DNA of 64,000 bases from Peromyscus leucopus (GCF_004664715.2 NC_051082.1:10525498-10589497), one strand, 5' to 3'. Positions 32,501 to 43,576 are shown, counted from the first letter of the stretch. The notes: generated by a model not told the origin, from the letters alone. Translations and numbers: made by a program.

Positions 32501-33207
32501 TTATTAGCATTCATCTGATATTCAGAAAAGGGTCCAGGACCTGGTAAATGTTGATTGAGTTTGCCACTCACATCAATTCAACATCTGAAGACACAACTAC
32601 TTATATTAAGTGTTGTCCAACAATTCCAAGACAACATTGAACCCTGGGGATTAGGGGATTAGCAGTTTGGTGGATTCATAGCTCTGGCTTATCCAGTGAT
32701 GTAGAGCCCTGCATAAAAACACATCAGTAAGTGTAATATGTGTGTATTTCCCCATATATGCCCACACAACTTCTATCAAAATAAAACATAAAAATCATTT
32801 TAAAATAATATTTCAGAATTTGGGCTATATGGTCGAATGGCTGAGTAGGTCTCAGATCCATGCCCCGCAGTGGATGTGTAACATTCACCACTCTATCTGC
32901 AGTTGTGGAGTAGGACCCCTAAAGGATTGGTGTGGTCAAATGAGATAACACATGTGAGACTCTCAGGGTGTCTGTCCGTCCAATGCTATACCCCTGGTGT
33001 TAGGATTTTAGTAGCAAAGTTCATGGTTGACAGCTAGCTCTGTCTCTTTCTAGGAATGGCCACAGGATAGTCACCTCACCTTTCTTGAATTTCTGCATTT
33101 TCCTGTTTTATTGCATGGAATTTTAAGGTCTAGTGTGTAGGGCTAGGGAAGGGATGGGTAAAATGAAACTGTACCAATAGGTACCCTGTTTATGGTAAGT
33201 GACAATG
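32501..33207. other. mostly unique sequence
   Basis: No young element. A weak MIR-like stretch lies at about 33015-33120 ('cacaggatagtcacctcacc'). Confidence 0.45.
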
Positions 33208-33600
33208 ACCATAACCATCACCACCATCACCACCACCACCACCATCATCATCACCGTCAGCAGACATCATCATCATCATCACCACACCTTCACCATCACC
33301 ACCACCATCATTATCATCATCATCACCACCATCATCACCACCACCACCATCACCATCATCACCACCACCATCATTACCATCATCACCACTACCACCACAC
33401 CACCATCATCACCACCATCATCATTACATCATCACCACCACCACCATCACCATCATCACCACCACCATCACCACGCCCCACCACCACCACCACCATCATC
33501 ACCACCATCACCATCACTACCACCATCACCACCATCATCACCAACAGACATCATCATTATCACCGTCATTACCAGCACCACCACTATCATCATCATCATC
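33208..33600. repeat. (CAC/CAT)n imperfect trinucleotide array
   Basis: About 390 bp, the longest and purest of three CAY arrays in the window. One frame encodes a long His run, but neighbouring frames (Thr/Ile, Pro/Ser) also stay open, as expected for a stop-free array. Confidence 0.96.
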
Positions 33601-34079
33601 TTGACCACCTCAGTGTCACAACACTTTGGTCAAGAGGCCTCCAGATGAGAACACAGTTTATCAAGATGGAAGCAGGTACATGTCGAAGTCTGGAGGAGGT
33701 CCGAAGGCCCTGCCCCTGGGTGTCCTTAGTCCATATAATCCTGATCACTTCTTTGTACTTTCATATTAAATGATCCCAAGGAAAGAAAAGCAAGAGAAAA
33801 AAGTGACCTAACAACCTTCAAGACAGGGTGACACACAGCTCATCTCCTCTGTCATCTGTGAGAACCCGCAGACTCCATTCACCAACCCTGAAGTAGATCT
33901 CTGCAACAGGGGTAATGTGTGTGAGTTCTATGTAACTGGCGACACCTTGACAACCAACTCAGTGCCTAAAACCCAGAGTGAGGTTTAAAGACATTCGATC
34001 TGCAGGCCACCATGAAACAGTGGTAACCATTGGTTACTAGATCTGCGGGCCACCATGGGATGGCAGCAACCATTGGTAT
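33601..34079. other. unique sequence, nothing recognised
   Basis: Non-repetitive. Two similar short segments ('ctgcaggccaccatgaaaca', 'ctgcgggccaccatgggatg') with 'aaccattggt' after each, at about 34000 and 34043, form a small imperfect tandem duplication. Confidence 0.5.
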
Positions 34080-34195
34080 TAGATGCTGGGGAGATGGTTC
34101 AGTGGGTAAAGTACTTGCTGCCCAAGCAGAAGGATCAGAGTTGGGATATCCAGACTACTCCAGTAAATGATGGGTGGGCATAATGGCTGCCTGTG
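34080..34195 (+). mobile_element. B2/B3-type SINE
   Basis: 'gctggggagatggttcagtg' and 'gtaaagtacttgctgcccaa' form a tRNA-like head, followed by a shortened body. Confidence 0.7.
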
Positions 34196-34319
34196 TTTGT
34201 TGAATGAATGTTCTCTGTTTTCCTCTTCTGTGAGTACTCTACCAGATGACAGGTGAGTCGAACAGAATTCATGTTAAGTGTCACACAGCCATCCTTTGAG
34301 TGCCGATCTATTGCTGCCC

Positions 34320-34430
34320 TCGATATGTAGATACGGAAGATGAGGTTCAGTGGGGCGAGGTCACGTGCCTGTGGTCACTCCATTTGAGGGGAGCAGAGCC
34401 GGCCTTTAACCACAGGCTGTCTACCCGCTA
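34320..34430 (-). mobile_element. MIR SINE, antisense
   Basis: 'tacggaagatgaggttcagt', 'gaggtcacgtgcctgtggtc' and 'gcagagccggcctttaacca' match antisense MIR. Confidence 0.65.
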
Positions 34431-34713
34431 CCCTACCCCTGATGACCTAGTCCTTACCCAAGTGTCTTGAACATCACCAGACACGCAGAGGACCGTCCAT
34501 AACTGCCTGCTGAATGAATAAGCAACTGTCGGGGACCATCTGCAGGAGTCTCCCTGGGAATATCTGTCTTTTTCCACTTTCTACCAAGTCGACGCCTCTT
34601 TCCTCCGCAGCTCCCCGGGGCCTCTTAAAACACCAGGATGAGGCAGTGGCTCTCAGGCAGGGAAGCCAGCTAGCCATGGGAGATTAACATCCATATGCGG
34701 CAGAGCACCTTAC

Positions 34714-34741
34714 TCCTCCTCCTCCTCCTCCTCCTCCTCCT
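34714..34741. repeat. (CTC)n microsatellite
   Basis: Nine CTC units. Confidence 0.95.
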
Positions 34742-34889
34742 GGAGCCCCCAGGTCATCGTGCTTTCTCCAAGTGACTTCAGTGAAGTCACGTGTGGCCCT
34801 GGCATGGGCTTCTGCACCTGGTAAGGAGCCAGTGGCCGCCTGCCTCATTTCCCTTACAAGGTTAAGTGGGGCTAAATTGAAAAGCTGTT

Positions 34890-34975
34890 TAAGAGAGCAG
34901 GCTGGGAATCCAAAGGTCAAGAGTTCGAATCCAGGCTCTGTCATTTGTCTGCCTTGTAAAATCTGAGGGAGAAAA
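34890..34975 (+). mobile_element. MIR SINE 5' half
   Basis: 'gagagcaggctgggaatcc' followed by 'gagttcgaatccaggctctg' matches the tRNA-like 5' half of MIR, including the B-box 'ggttcgaatcc' region with one change. Confidence 0.75.
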
Positions 34976-35268
34976 TCTTCCAGAATCTGAGTTCAGAAGC
35001 CTGGGAAGATATGATGTCAATATGCATAGTATTAAAATACACACTTTATAGACCTTGTGATGTTTTTTGGGTGTTGCTAATGGCACAGTCTCATTGAACA
35101 AATGGAGACAATTCCCAGTCTTTCTGTTTTATACCAAGATGCCATGAATTTAAAAATAAGTTTTGCTTAGGGAAAGTGGAAGGCAGGCAGCTTCACTGTG
35201 CATGGTGATTCATATGCAGTGACGTTTCAGAAACAAATGGGAAAGGGAAGGTTATTAAGACAGATAGA

Positions 35269-35458
35269 GCTGGGCGTGGCAGTGCACATCTTTAATCCCA
35301 GCACTTGGAAGGCAGAGGAGAGTGGATATCTGTTGAGTTAGAGGCCAGCCTGGGCTACAAAGTGCAAGTTCCAGGATAGGCTCCAAAGCTACACAGAGAA
35401 ACCCTGTCTCAAAACAAACAAACAAACAAAAAAACCCAACGAAACAAAACAAAAGCAA
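35269..35458 (+). mobile_element. B1 SINE with target-site duplication
   Basis: Full-length B1 with 'ggataggctccaaagctaca' at the right end, a relative of the cricetid variant, and an (AAAC)n tail. Flanks 'aagacagataga' (35257-35268) and 'aagaaagataga' (35459-35470) match at 11 of 12 bases. Confidence 0.9.
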
Positions 35459-35478
35459 AAGAAAGATAGAAATAAGCA

Positions 35479-35555
35479 GGCTGGGGTGTGGCTCAATGGC
35501 AGAACATTTGCCTGGCATAGATGAGGTCCTGGGTTCTAATCCCAGGACCACAGAG
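35479..35555 (+). mobile_element. ID/B4-type tRNA-derived SINE
   Basis: 'ggctggggtgtggctcaatg', 'catttgcctggcatagatga' and 'gggttctaatcccaggacca' form an ID-like head. Confidence 0.75.
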
Positions 35556-35985
35556 AGGAAGGGGAGAAGGAGGGACATTGTAGTTATTGTGACCACTATC
35601 CATGGATGAACTAAGTAAACATGGAAGGCAGAGGGAGGCCCACCAAATGGGAAGATGGCCCCCATCTCCCTCTTGTCATGAAGCTAAGATTCAGAAAAGT
35701 TGGTTGCCTGCCTTGGGTCACACAGCAATACTCAGTTCTGTTTTTCTTTGTACTTTGTCCTGTTTTCCATTGTTTGTTTTCACTTTACCATATTGACTTT
35801 ATGTTTAGTTTTGTTTTGAACTGTTTCTGTGGTTGGGTCTTAAGCTAGATCCCTGCTGTGGAGGGACAGACACCATGCCCTCCACTATTTGGTGGTCCAG
35901 GGATGATGGGTTGGTCTGTTTTCTAGTGGGCACCAACCCCACACAGCTGCAAATGCCCGCCTGGAGAACCCTAACAAAAGATATT
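35556..35985. other. mostly unique sequence
   Basis: A MIR-like antisense stretch at about 35665-35740 ('ttgggtcacacagcaatact'); the rest is unrecognised. Confidence 0.45.

Positions 35986-36032
<47 letters not shown>
35986..36032. repeat. (GT)n microsatellite
   Basis: About 23 uninterrupted GT units. Confidence 0.97.
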
Positions 36033-36034
<2 letters not shown>

Positions 36035-36084
36035 ATTTGGAGGCCAGAGCTCAATCTCTAGTGTTAATTGCTCAGAAGTCATTC

Positions 36085-36293
36085 CACATTATATTTTTTA
36101 AATTGTGTGTGTATATCTGTGTGGGTATATGTGCATGAGTGCAGGTACTCATGGAGTCCAGCAGAGGGAGCTGGATTCCCCTGGAACAGGACTCACAGGT
36201 GCTCATGAGGCACCCAAGAAGTGTTAGGAACCAAACTTGGATTCTTTAGAAGAGCAGTTTGAATTCTTAACCAATGAGCTATCTCTCCAAGAC
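36085..36293 (-). mobile_element. B2/B3-type SINE, antisense
   Basis: 'ggtatatgtgcatgagtgca', 'tggattcccctggaacagga' and a final 'ttaaccaatgagctatctct' are the reverse complement of a B2/B3 SINE with its tRNA-like head at the right. Confidence 0.85.
36158..36172 (+). promoter_or_regulatory. CTCF-like motif inside the SINE
   Basis: 'ccagcagagggagct' agrees with the CTCF core (ccagcagggggcgct type) at 13 of 15 positions. B2-superfamily SINEs are known to have spread CTCF sites in rodents. Binding itself cannot be shown from sequence. Confidence 0.4.
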
Positions 36294-37218
36294 AGGGTTT
36301 CTCACTAGTGATGTCTGCTGTGGGCAGGAAGTAGGAGCACAGTGTCAAATGTGCTGTAAACTCTCTGTGTCCGAAATGTAATCTGCTTTAGAGAGGCAGC
36401 TTGTAAGAACTGAACCCCCTTACCTTGGAGAGCTCCTGCTCCAACCCTCCCAATTCACACACACATTGTACACCAAGAGGTTGAGTAAGGTGAAGAGACA
36501 CAGAGATGGGTCCAGTATGGCCAAGCATTTTTCTCCCACACTGTGATTGACTCACCTCTAGTTATTGGCATTCGCTCAGTTAGCAATTCTTGTTATCCAG
36601 GGGTCCTTCAGGAGGGCCACTCTGGAGAGCAGGGGTGGGGGGGAATTTTGATCCTCACTATCAGATGGGTGGACTTGGTCCCTCTGACTAGTCATGTCAA
36701 CAAGGAGATTCCCGCAGGAGCGGTAAGGGTATGTCACCCCTAGTAGAGGCTCTCAGAGGGATTTGCCTCTAGCGTCCACCTTCATGACTTGGCTGTGTTT
36801 ACTCTGCTTGCAAAGTGGCTTCCTGTTTCCAAGAGGAATGAGGTTTTTAAAGGCTTATAAATGGGATTCAAAAGGCTTTTTGGACATCAAATGACTCATT
36901 AAAAAGAAAAATAAAAAAGGAATGTCTCAACAGTTTTAGTGTTCGTGAATGGAAACCATGCAGTGTGTGCCTCCCACGTGTCTGTACACCGATGCAGTCT
37001 TGAAAGAGGGAGGGGTGGAGAGTGAGATGGATCTCTCTGGACCTGAGGTTTCAGTGTCCAAAGTCCAAAGAGGTGGTGCCTTTTATGGTAGCCCAGAGTA
37101 TATTTGACTAGAGAGATTACCCTGAGCTAACTTTAGGAAAATAATCAAAGGCATAGGTTTTTGCACATATTTGAAGTCTGGGTTGTTTGGTTAACTTCCA
37201 TCTGTCTATACCACAGTG
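36294..37218. other. unique sequence, possible short conserved patch
   Basis: Non-repetitive. The 36780-36930 stretch is compositionally even, with 'gcttataaatgggattcaaa' and 'tcaaatgactcattaaaaag' (an AP-1 like 'tgactca'), and could be a small regulatory patch. No exon recognised. Confidence 0.35.
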
Positions 37219-37427
37219 TTTTTTGTTTTGTTTTAGATAGTGTCCCATGTAGCTCAGGCTGGCCTGGAACTCTCTGTGGAGTTGTAGATGCTCTTGAATT
37301 CCTGATCCTCCTGCCTCCAACTTCCAAGTGCTGCAATTACAGGTGTGCACCACCACATCTCATTTACACATTGCTGGGAATCGAACTCACGGTGCACTCT
37401 GCCACTGAGACACAATTCCAAGCCCCC
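37219..37427 (-). mobile_element. B4-type SINE, antisense
   Basis: A T-rich tail, antisense B1 body ('aggctggcctggaactctct', 'aagtgctgcaattacaggtg') and then antisense tRNA-like head ('gctgggaatcgaactcacgg', 'gacacaattccaagcccc'). Frames crossing it (for example 37161-37628) are not genes. Confidence 0.8.
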
Positions 37428-37914
37428 ACAATGTGCTCTAGTGCACAGGTTCTTCACCCACCCACCCCCAGCACCCTTCTTAATATTTGGATGGGAGCCC
37501 TCTTTGTGGCCAGAGCTATACTGAGAGCTGTGGGAAACAGAATAACAGCTCTTGTCTCTACCCACTCAAGTAGCACCCTTGTATCAGATGTGACTACCAA
37601 GATGGCCAGCTATGCCCTGGATGACTGAGCTACTCCTCTCGTGGGGGACCAATACTCAAGAGTCAGAATCCATTGTTGCGGATTGTTCTAGAGTTGATAA
37701 CTTTCATGAGAGGGTGGAAACAGGTAACCACATGACCCTTTAGAAATAAAACAAAATGAAGCTCTAACAGTAATAGGAAAAACAAAAATAGAATCGTTCA
37801 GTGTCTGTGGCTCTCCAGAAGACCTTGGTAGGTTGCAGTTAGTGGTGGGAATACATCTTTCTCGTTCACTGGGAATGCTCCCCACAGGCTCACGTTCTGA
37901 GTACTCTCCTCACC
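37428..37914. other. unique sequence, nothing recognised
   Basis: Non-repetitive spacer. Confidence 0.5.
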
Positions 37915-38190
37915 CCAGCCTGTGGCACTGTTTTGAAGGCTGTGAAACCATTAGGAGGCAGAACCTGGGTGGCAGAAGTAGGTCGCTCAGGGTGGGCCTT
38001 TAAAGATGAAACCCATCGCCGGTGACAGCCCGGAACCCCTGCTTACAGTCTGCTGCCTGCGAACACAAATTCCCTTTGCCGCTCATTCTTTCCTGCCATG
38101 ACGACCTGTAGTCTCTCCAGAAGGGTGAGCCAAGCCAAACCTTTCCTCCCTTGAGGTGTTTCCGCCCGGTGTTTAGTCCTAGTGACCCAC
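37915..38190 (+). mobile_element. LTR-like rodent repeat fragment
   Basis: 'gttttgaaggctgtgaaacc', 'agggtgggcctttaaagatg' and 'gagccaagccaaacctttcc' resemble a diverged member of the same broad LTR-type group as 45043 and 62500. Confidence 0.5.
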
Positions 38191-38350
38191 ACATGTATGT
38201 GAATCCACACAAACTGGAATCTGAAGCTAGAGAAACTAAACTCACACCTATATATTGGGGTGTTTGGTAAGTTCCTTCCGGGGCCTAACTGCTCTGTACT
38301 CACCCCAAAATCAGGTGAGCTTCCTGAGCAGTTTAGACCAAAAACAAACA

Positions 38351-38689
<339 letters not shown>

Positions 38690-39250
38690 GAAATCAATGC
38701 AGTAAAATATAGAAATGAACCTTCGCAGCCTTTGATTTGGCAACAAATTCTCAGCTGTGACATCAAAAGCCTGAGAAATCATAACAAAAATGAACAAATC
38801 TGAATTTATCCAAGTGAGCAATTTCCGGACACCAAATTGGAGTGTTAAGCATGTGGAAGGCTAGCCTGGACAAACATGTCTATGATAAGGGCTGCTGTCC
38901 AAAATACATGACGTAAGACACATATTTTTATATAAATGCATAAAGAAGTCTGAAGTCAACACAAAAAGACAACTCAAAAAAAAAATTGACTGGAAACTTG
39001 AACAGACACATTTGCAAAAGACAGCGAGCAAGCAGTCAATGAGCACAGGAGAATGTTTGACATCATCAGTCTCCAGGGAAATGTAAATCACAGGGACAAA
39101 GAGTTAAAGACAGAGGAAGGCTAGGATGGGGGAACAGGAAAGAGGGATGGGGATGTGGATATGCTGGAATTCTCCAGTGCTGCTGCTAGGAAGGAGTGTA
39201 AAGTGGTGTAATCACTGTGGGAAACAGCTTGAGAGATCCTTATAAAATTT
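38690..39250 (+). mobile_element. L1 ORF2 3'-region fossil
   Basis: 'tggaaacttgaacagacaca', 'tgacatcatcagtctccagg', 'gaaatgtaaatcacagggac' and 'ggtgtaatcactgtgggaaa' match the C-terminal region of L1 ORF2 in order. Frames are broken throughout, so this is a dead fragment. Confidence 0.75.
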
Positions 39251-39257
39251 TTTCCTG

Positions 39258-39560
39258 GGGGTGGCCGAGAAGGTTCAGTGGGTAAAAGAGCTTGCTGCTC
39301 GAGCCAGATGACCTGGGTTCAATCCCCAGAATCCACAGGCATGGGACACTCTTGTAATTCCAGCTCCAGAAAGCAAAGACAGGGGATGCTCAGAGCAAGT
39401 CGGCTCATGGGACTAGACATGCGAATGAGCTCTGAGTTTGATTTAGAGACCCTGCCACAATGAATAAGGCAGAGAGCAATTGATGAAAATCCTGGCATGA
39501 ACTTCAGGTCTCCACACACACATACACGTGCACTCTCATCTACACATGTGCCACACACGT
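39258..39560 (+). mobile_element. B3-type rodent SINE
   Basis: 'gtggccgagaaggttcagtg', 'gacctgggttcaatccccag', 'ttgtaattccagctccagaa' and 'gatttagagaccctgccaca' follow the B3 order, with an ACAC-rich tail. Confidence 0.8.
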
Positions 39561-39565
39561 GCAAT

Positions 39566-39567
<2 letters not shown>

Positions 39568-39602
<35 letters not shown>

Positions 39603-39608
39603 ACACAT
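39568..39608. repeat. (CA)n microsatellite
   Basis: About 16 CA units at the B3 tail, with one TACA interruption. Confidence 0.95.
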
Positions 39609-39639
39609 CAAAATAAAAAAAATAAAACACTCACAAATG

Positions 39640-40330
39640 AATGAATGCAGTTAATTTTGGGCTATTTGAATTAATGGGTGCGTGTGTTTGTTACATAAAA
39701 TAGCTGTCTTATTCCATGCCATCTTGAACTGCCAGCAGGAAATATTAAAATTCATAAAAATGTTTTCCAAGCAGAATGTCTCAAATTGGGGAATAATGAT
39801 ATTAATTTGGAGCTGAATGATGCAGACCAAGGCTATCTGGTAAATTTCATGTCAGTGAGGAACCAGGAAGAAGCCAGGACAATTGGCCAACAGGGGACTT
39901 CTGCTTCGCAGCACATCCTTGTTCCCTAATCATGGCATTAATAACGTCAAACTCCATGACGGCTTTTCATTTATCAAACTCCAAAGCAGACGTATTGCAT
40001 GAGTGACATCATGTAGCCCTCCCTCCAAAAAAGTTGACCTTGGGCCCATTTCACTGATGAGGAAGCTGCTCTCAGAGCGGCATCACTCTCTCTGTTCTAA
40101 AGGAAGAAATGAAATTCACCATCAGATACCACAAGCGCATATCACAACTCAAGCAACTGTATTGCAATCTGAGTTTAAACTCATCCCCTATTAAAGACAG
40201 AAAAACCACCCATTGCCTCAGAGAATCACAGTGATTCTCTGAGGGCTGTTTATGTTTAAAATTATTGAAATGAAATAATAAAACTTTAGCTCCCTGGCTC
40301 AGTGCTCAGCTGTCACATACAGCTGGTGTC
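39640..40330. promoter_or_regulatory. candidate conserved noncoding element
   Basis: About 690 bp of unique AT-rich sequence with homeodomain-like words ('gaattaatgg' at about 39670, 'gatattaatttgg' at about 39798), CRE half sites ('aacgtca' at about 39945, 'tgacgg' at about 39957) and retained CpGs. No transposon match. It also holds the palindrome at 40216-40244. Function is inferred from composition only. Confidence 0.35.
40216..40244. repeat. perfect 29-bp palindrome (14-bp arms, 1-nt spacer)
   Basis: The left arm 'cctcagagaatcac' and right arm 'gtgattctctgagg' are exact reverse complements separated by a single A. It can form a hairpin or cruciform. Confidence 0.97.
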
Positions 40331-40521
40331 TGCCACATTGGATCTCTGTGCTATAGAACACACCCATTGTTAAAAACCTACCAGGACTTGTCATTGTCTA
40401 GATGTGCTCAGAATCTTCCAGGATTCTGATACTAGCTTGTCACTCACTCCTAAGACTTCTTTGTATCTTTCCGGATCTCAGTAAACCATTGCATGCAACT
40501 CCTGTCTAAAACACCCAGGCT

Positions 40522-40819
40522 CAGGCTGAGGAGATCGCTTCAGTTTATAAAGTGCTTGCCACATGCATGAAGACCTGAATTTGGATATCAGTTACCCCCC
40601 AGAAAAGACTGAGCACTGTGGAAACAGAGACAAGAAGACCCCAGAGCCTACTAGCCAACCAGCCCTGGTAGAACTGGTGAGCTCTGGGTTTGGGGAGAGA
40701 CTCTAGCTCAGAAATAAATAAATAAATAAACAAAAATGGTGCAGAGAGACAGAACAGGACACTAGGGGTTAACCTCCAGCCTCCACATCCATGCATACAA
40801 CTCAGAGACATATTCACGT
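40522..40819 (+). mobile_element. B3-type rodent SINE
   Basis: 'aggctgaggagatcgcttca', 'ataaagtgcttgccacatgc', 'tactagccaaccagccctgg' and 'ggggagagactctagctcag' follow the B3 layout. An (AAAT)n run and CA-rich tail follow. Confidence 0.75.

Positions 40820-40865
<46 letters not shown>
40820..40865. repeat. (CA)n microsatellite
   Basis: About 23 CA units at a SINE 3' end. Confidence 0.97.
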
Positions 40866-40867
<2 letters not shown>

Positions 40868-41575
40868 AGCCAGGATAATGAACTAAGCTTATCCACAGAA
40901 GTTTTGAAGAGACACAGCAAACACACTTCCAGCCCTGAGTTGATTTATCTTGATGTTTGGTTGAATTCCTCACATTTTGGGTCTCTTCGGTAACCTTTTC
41001 ACCCCCCACCTCCTGTTCTTTTTTTGAGGTGGCTGGCCGGCTCTTATCATTCATCATGAATGCATCTCACTCTAGCCCAGGCTCCCCCGACAGAAAGAAC
41101 AGCCGGTCTTCAAGAGGTCAAAGACATTTTTCTCTCTTCGTCTTTCTCGGTTTCCAGCATAGATTTGTCAGTCTAAGAAGGCATGAACTCTGGATTTGAT
41201 GTACTTTAATTGATTTCACCCTCGACAAGTCAGACTGTCCATCAGCTCTTTGCTTGGGCTTCCCTGAACTTTCCTTAAGGCGAAGATTTTCATCTGTCTC
41301 TGAAACCAAGCTGTCACCAAGCAATTCATTCCCGTCACCAGCTCTCAGGACCCATCTTATTTTCATTCCCATAACTCCCCAGAGGGAAAAGGGAGAGTGT
41401 GTGATAGAACATGGGAAAGGGTACGCAAGAAGGGAAATGAGGAAGAAAAGAAAGGAGAAAAAGATGGATGGTAGATGGGAAAATTCTTGCCTTATCCACT
41501 TCAGGGGAATCGTTCTGATTTCTTGTTCCAATTTTTAACCGGGTGAAATCAGAGAGAAAAATGGGCTGGTGGAAG
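40866..41575. other. unique sequence, nothing recognised
   Basis: Non-repetitive except for an A/G-rich stretch at about 41425-41480. Frames entering the GGAT array are compositional. Confidence 0.5.
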
Positions 41576-41960
41576 GGATGCATGGATGGACGTGTAGAAG
41601 GAATGGATGGATGAGGGGATGGTTGGATGGATACATGGATGGATGGAGGAAAAGATGGATAGATGAGTGGATTCAGGGATGGATGAAGGGAGGGCAAAAT
41701 TGAGAAAGAGGATGGAGGAATTGGGGAGGGGGATGGATGGATAGATGGATGGATGGTTAGAGGGAGGGAGGAAATAGATGAGTAGGTAGTTTGATGGATG
41801 CATGAATGGATGAATGGAAGAATGGGTAAATAGATGAGTGAAGTGATGGGATGGTGGATGATTGGGTATGTGAATAAACGGAGGGATGAGAGTAGGGACA
41901 GGTAGAGAGGAGAATGGATGCATAGATGAATGGAGGATGGAAGAATGAGTGGATGAATTA
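41576..41960. repeat. (GGAT)n imperfect array
   Basis: About 385 bp of GGAT, GGAG and AATG units. Antisense frames of 154-228 codons rich in Ser/Pro/His/Ile are translations of the array. Confidence 0.94.
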
Positions 41961-42227
41961 ATGTGTGTGTGCACACATGAGCATGTGTGTATGAGTGTGC
42001 ATATGTGCGCCAATGCTCCAATGGGTGAATTCTTAAGTAATTAGAAGAATTCCAGGCATTCGAATTACTAACTGGATTGACAAAGCTTCAAAAAATGTGT
42101 ATGTTACCTTGTGCTTGCCAGAAATGGTGACAGGGTCTCAAATAATGACAAACACACATAGTCCTTGTCACCAAAGAACTCATACTCACAAAAGAGTAAG
42201 GTCATGGGGGTTGTAGACATGTGTGGT
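41961..42227. other. unique sequence
   Basis: No element named. 'catagtccttgtcaccaaag' at about 42158 resembles 'catagtccgtgtcaccaaag' at about 43003. Confidence 0.45.
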
Positions 42228-42463
42228 TCCTGGGGTTCAGCACAGGGCTCCTCACATGCTAGTTGAGCACTGTGACACTATCCTGCCTCCACATCTTTAT
42301 TTATTTATTTTTTTACTTTTTATTGGTGATATCATGTCAGTAAGTTACCCAGGCTGGCCTTAAACTCACTCTTGTAGCTCAGACAGTCTTTGAATTTCCC
42401 AACCCCCTGCCTCAGCCTCCCAAGTAGGTGGATTGACAGATCTGCACCACCATGCCCAGATGG
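42228..42463 (-). mobile_element. B4-type SINE, antisense arrangement
   Basis: An antisense ID-like part ('ggttcagcacagggctcctc', 'tagttgagcactgtgac') lies before an antisense B1-like part ('aggctggccttaaactcact', 'cctcccaagtaggtggattg'). The order is unlike a standard antisense B4, so these may be two adjacent SINEs. Confidence 0.6.
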
Positions 42464-43142
42464 AGAATTCACATTATGGGCATTGGAATACTAAAATAGA
42501 ATCTCAGAGATGCCCAATAAACAATGTTACATGAATCAATTCATGATGGTTAAAGAGTTTTCTGGAAACCAAGGTCTGCCTGTTTCAAAGCACACAGTGT
42601 GGAGATCTGAGCTGCTTCCATTTTCTCTTCGAATGGACTGGCAGACTCAGTTCAGCCATCACCCTGACTCCTGAGATATGAAGATATGCAGCTGTCCTTG
42701 ATGTGGCTCTTTGTTAGATGTTGTCTGTTGGTGGCTTTGACAAACCAATCCATGCCAATGACCCTGTTGTTGGTGACTAGGCTACATCAGTCTCCAGTGA
42801 CTCATCCTGTTTAATCATCGACAAAGCCTGCTAGTAAGTGTTAGTTCATCTCACCATGGAGATGATGCCCAACACCTTGCTCCTGAGCACGGAGAAGACA
42901 TCTGCAGACCCAGGGCTGTCTGTCATTGTAGAAGAACTCTAGGGTGGTGTGGGCATCTCACACGAAGCACTCAAGGCACCGAGCGAAGTGTAAGAAGCAT
43001 GCATAGTCCGTGTCACCAAAGAGCTCACACTCAAGAATGGAAGTGTAACTTGATGGTAAAACAACAACAACAACAAAAAAAAAACAAAAACAAAACAAAA
43101 AAAAACCTCACTGATCTCATGCAAGATCCTTCATGTCATGCC

Positions 43143-43144
<2 letters not shown>
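42464..43144. other. unique sequence, nothing recognised
   Basis: Non-repetitive. I tested the antisense of 42640-42960 as a possible retrocopy because short frames such as a 34-codon stretch are open, but stops are frequent and I recognise no protein. An A/C-rich run lies at about 43055-43105. Confidence 0.45.

Positions 43145-43192
<48 letters not shown>
43145..43192. repeat. (CA)n microsatellite
   Basis: About 23 uninterrupted CA units. Confidence 0.97.
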
Positions 43193-43194
<2 letters not shown>

Positions 43195-43576
43195 ACTTCA
43201 AGGACACTTAGGGGACAGTGGTTGCTTGTACAATGATCTAAAGCTATGCTCTTAAATTAGCTGCTAAAGTCCCCAGAGGATGGTGGGTTTGGGCTTGAAC
43301 TTCCTTGAAGGGAGAGGGGGACCCGGTTTAGGGCCCAGTTGCAACACCATCATCGCTGCTGTGTTGAACCCTGGCTTCTGTGTCCTCTATCAAACCATAC
43401 CTCAGATGTTCATTGTAAGAATGAATGGAATAAATGAGAGCCAGATTACGCCAGTGGATGAGACAATTTGATGGCCGTCTGTGCAGATTGAATCTGCTCT
43501 GCCACACTGAAGTTTGTGATCACAGGAAACTGATTCCTACGTCAGTCTCTGTTCCTATGTCAGATTCCTAACTCTT
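43193..43576. other. unique sequence, nothing recognised
   Basis: Non-repetitive spacer. Confidence 0.5.

Noticed and set aside
33192..33773. Poly-His open frame
   Set aside because: It is a CAC/CAT array; Thr/Ile and Pro/Ser frames through the same bases are also open, so there is no coding constraint.
41335..42021. 228-codon Ser/Pro/His/Ile frame on the minus strand
   Set aside because: It is the antisense of the imperfect GGAT array.
42600..42960. Possible antisense processed pseudogene
   Set aside because: Reading the reverse complement in three frames gives only short open stretches with frequent stops and no protein I recognise. No poly-A tail or flanking repeat is visible.
42155..43040. 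A duplicated segment ('catagtcc.tgtcaccaaag') about 845 bp apart
   Set aside because: The match is only about 35-40 bases and resembles the end of an old mammalian repeat, so it is more likely two repeat copies than a segmental duplication.
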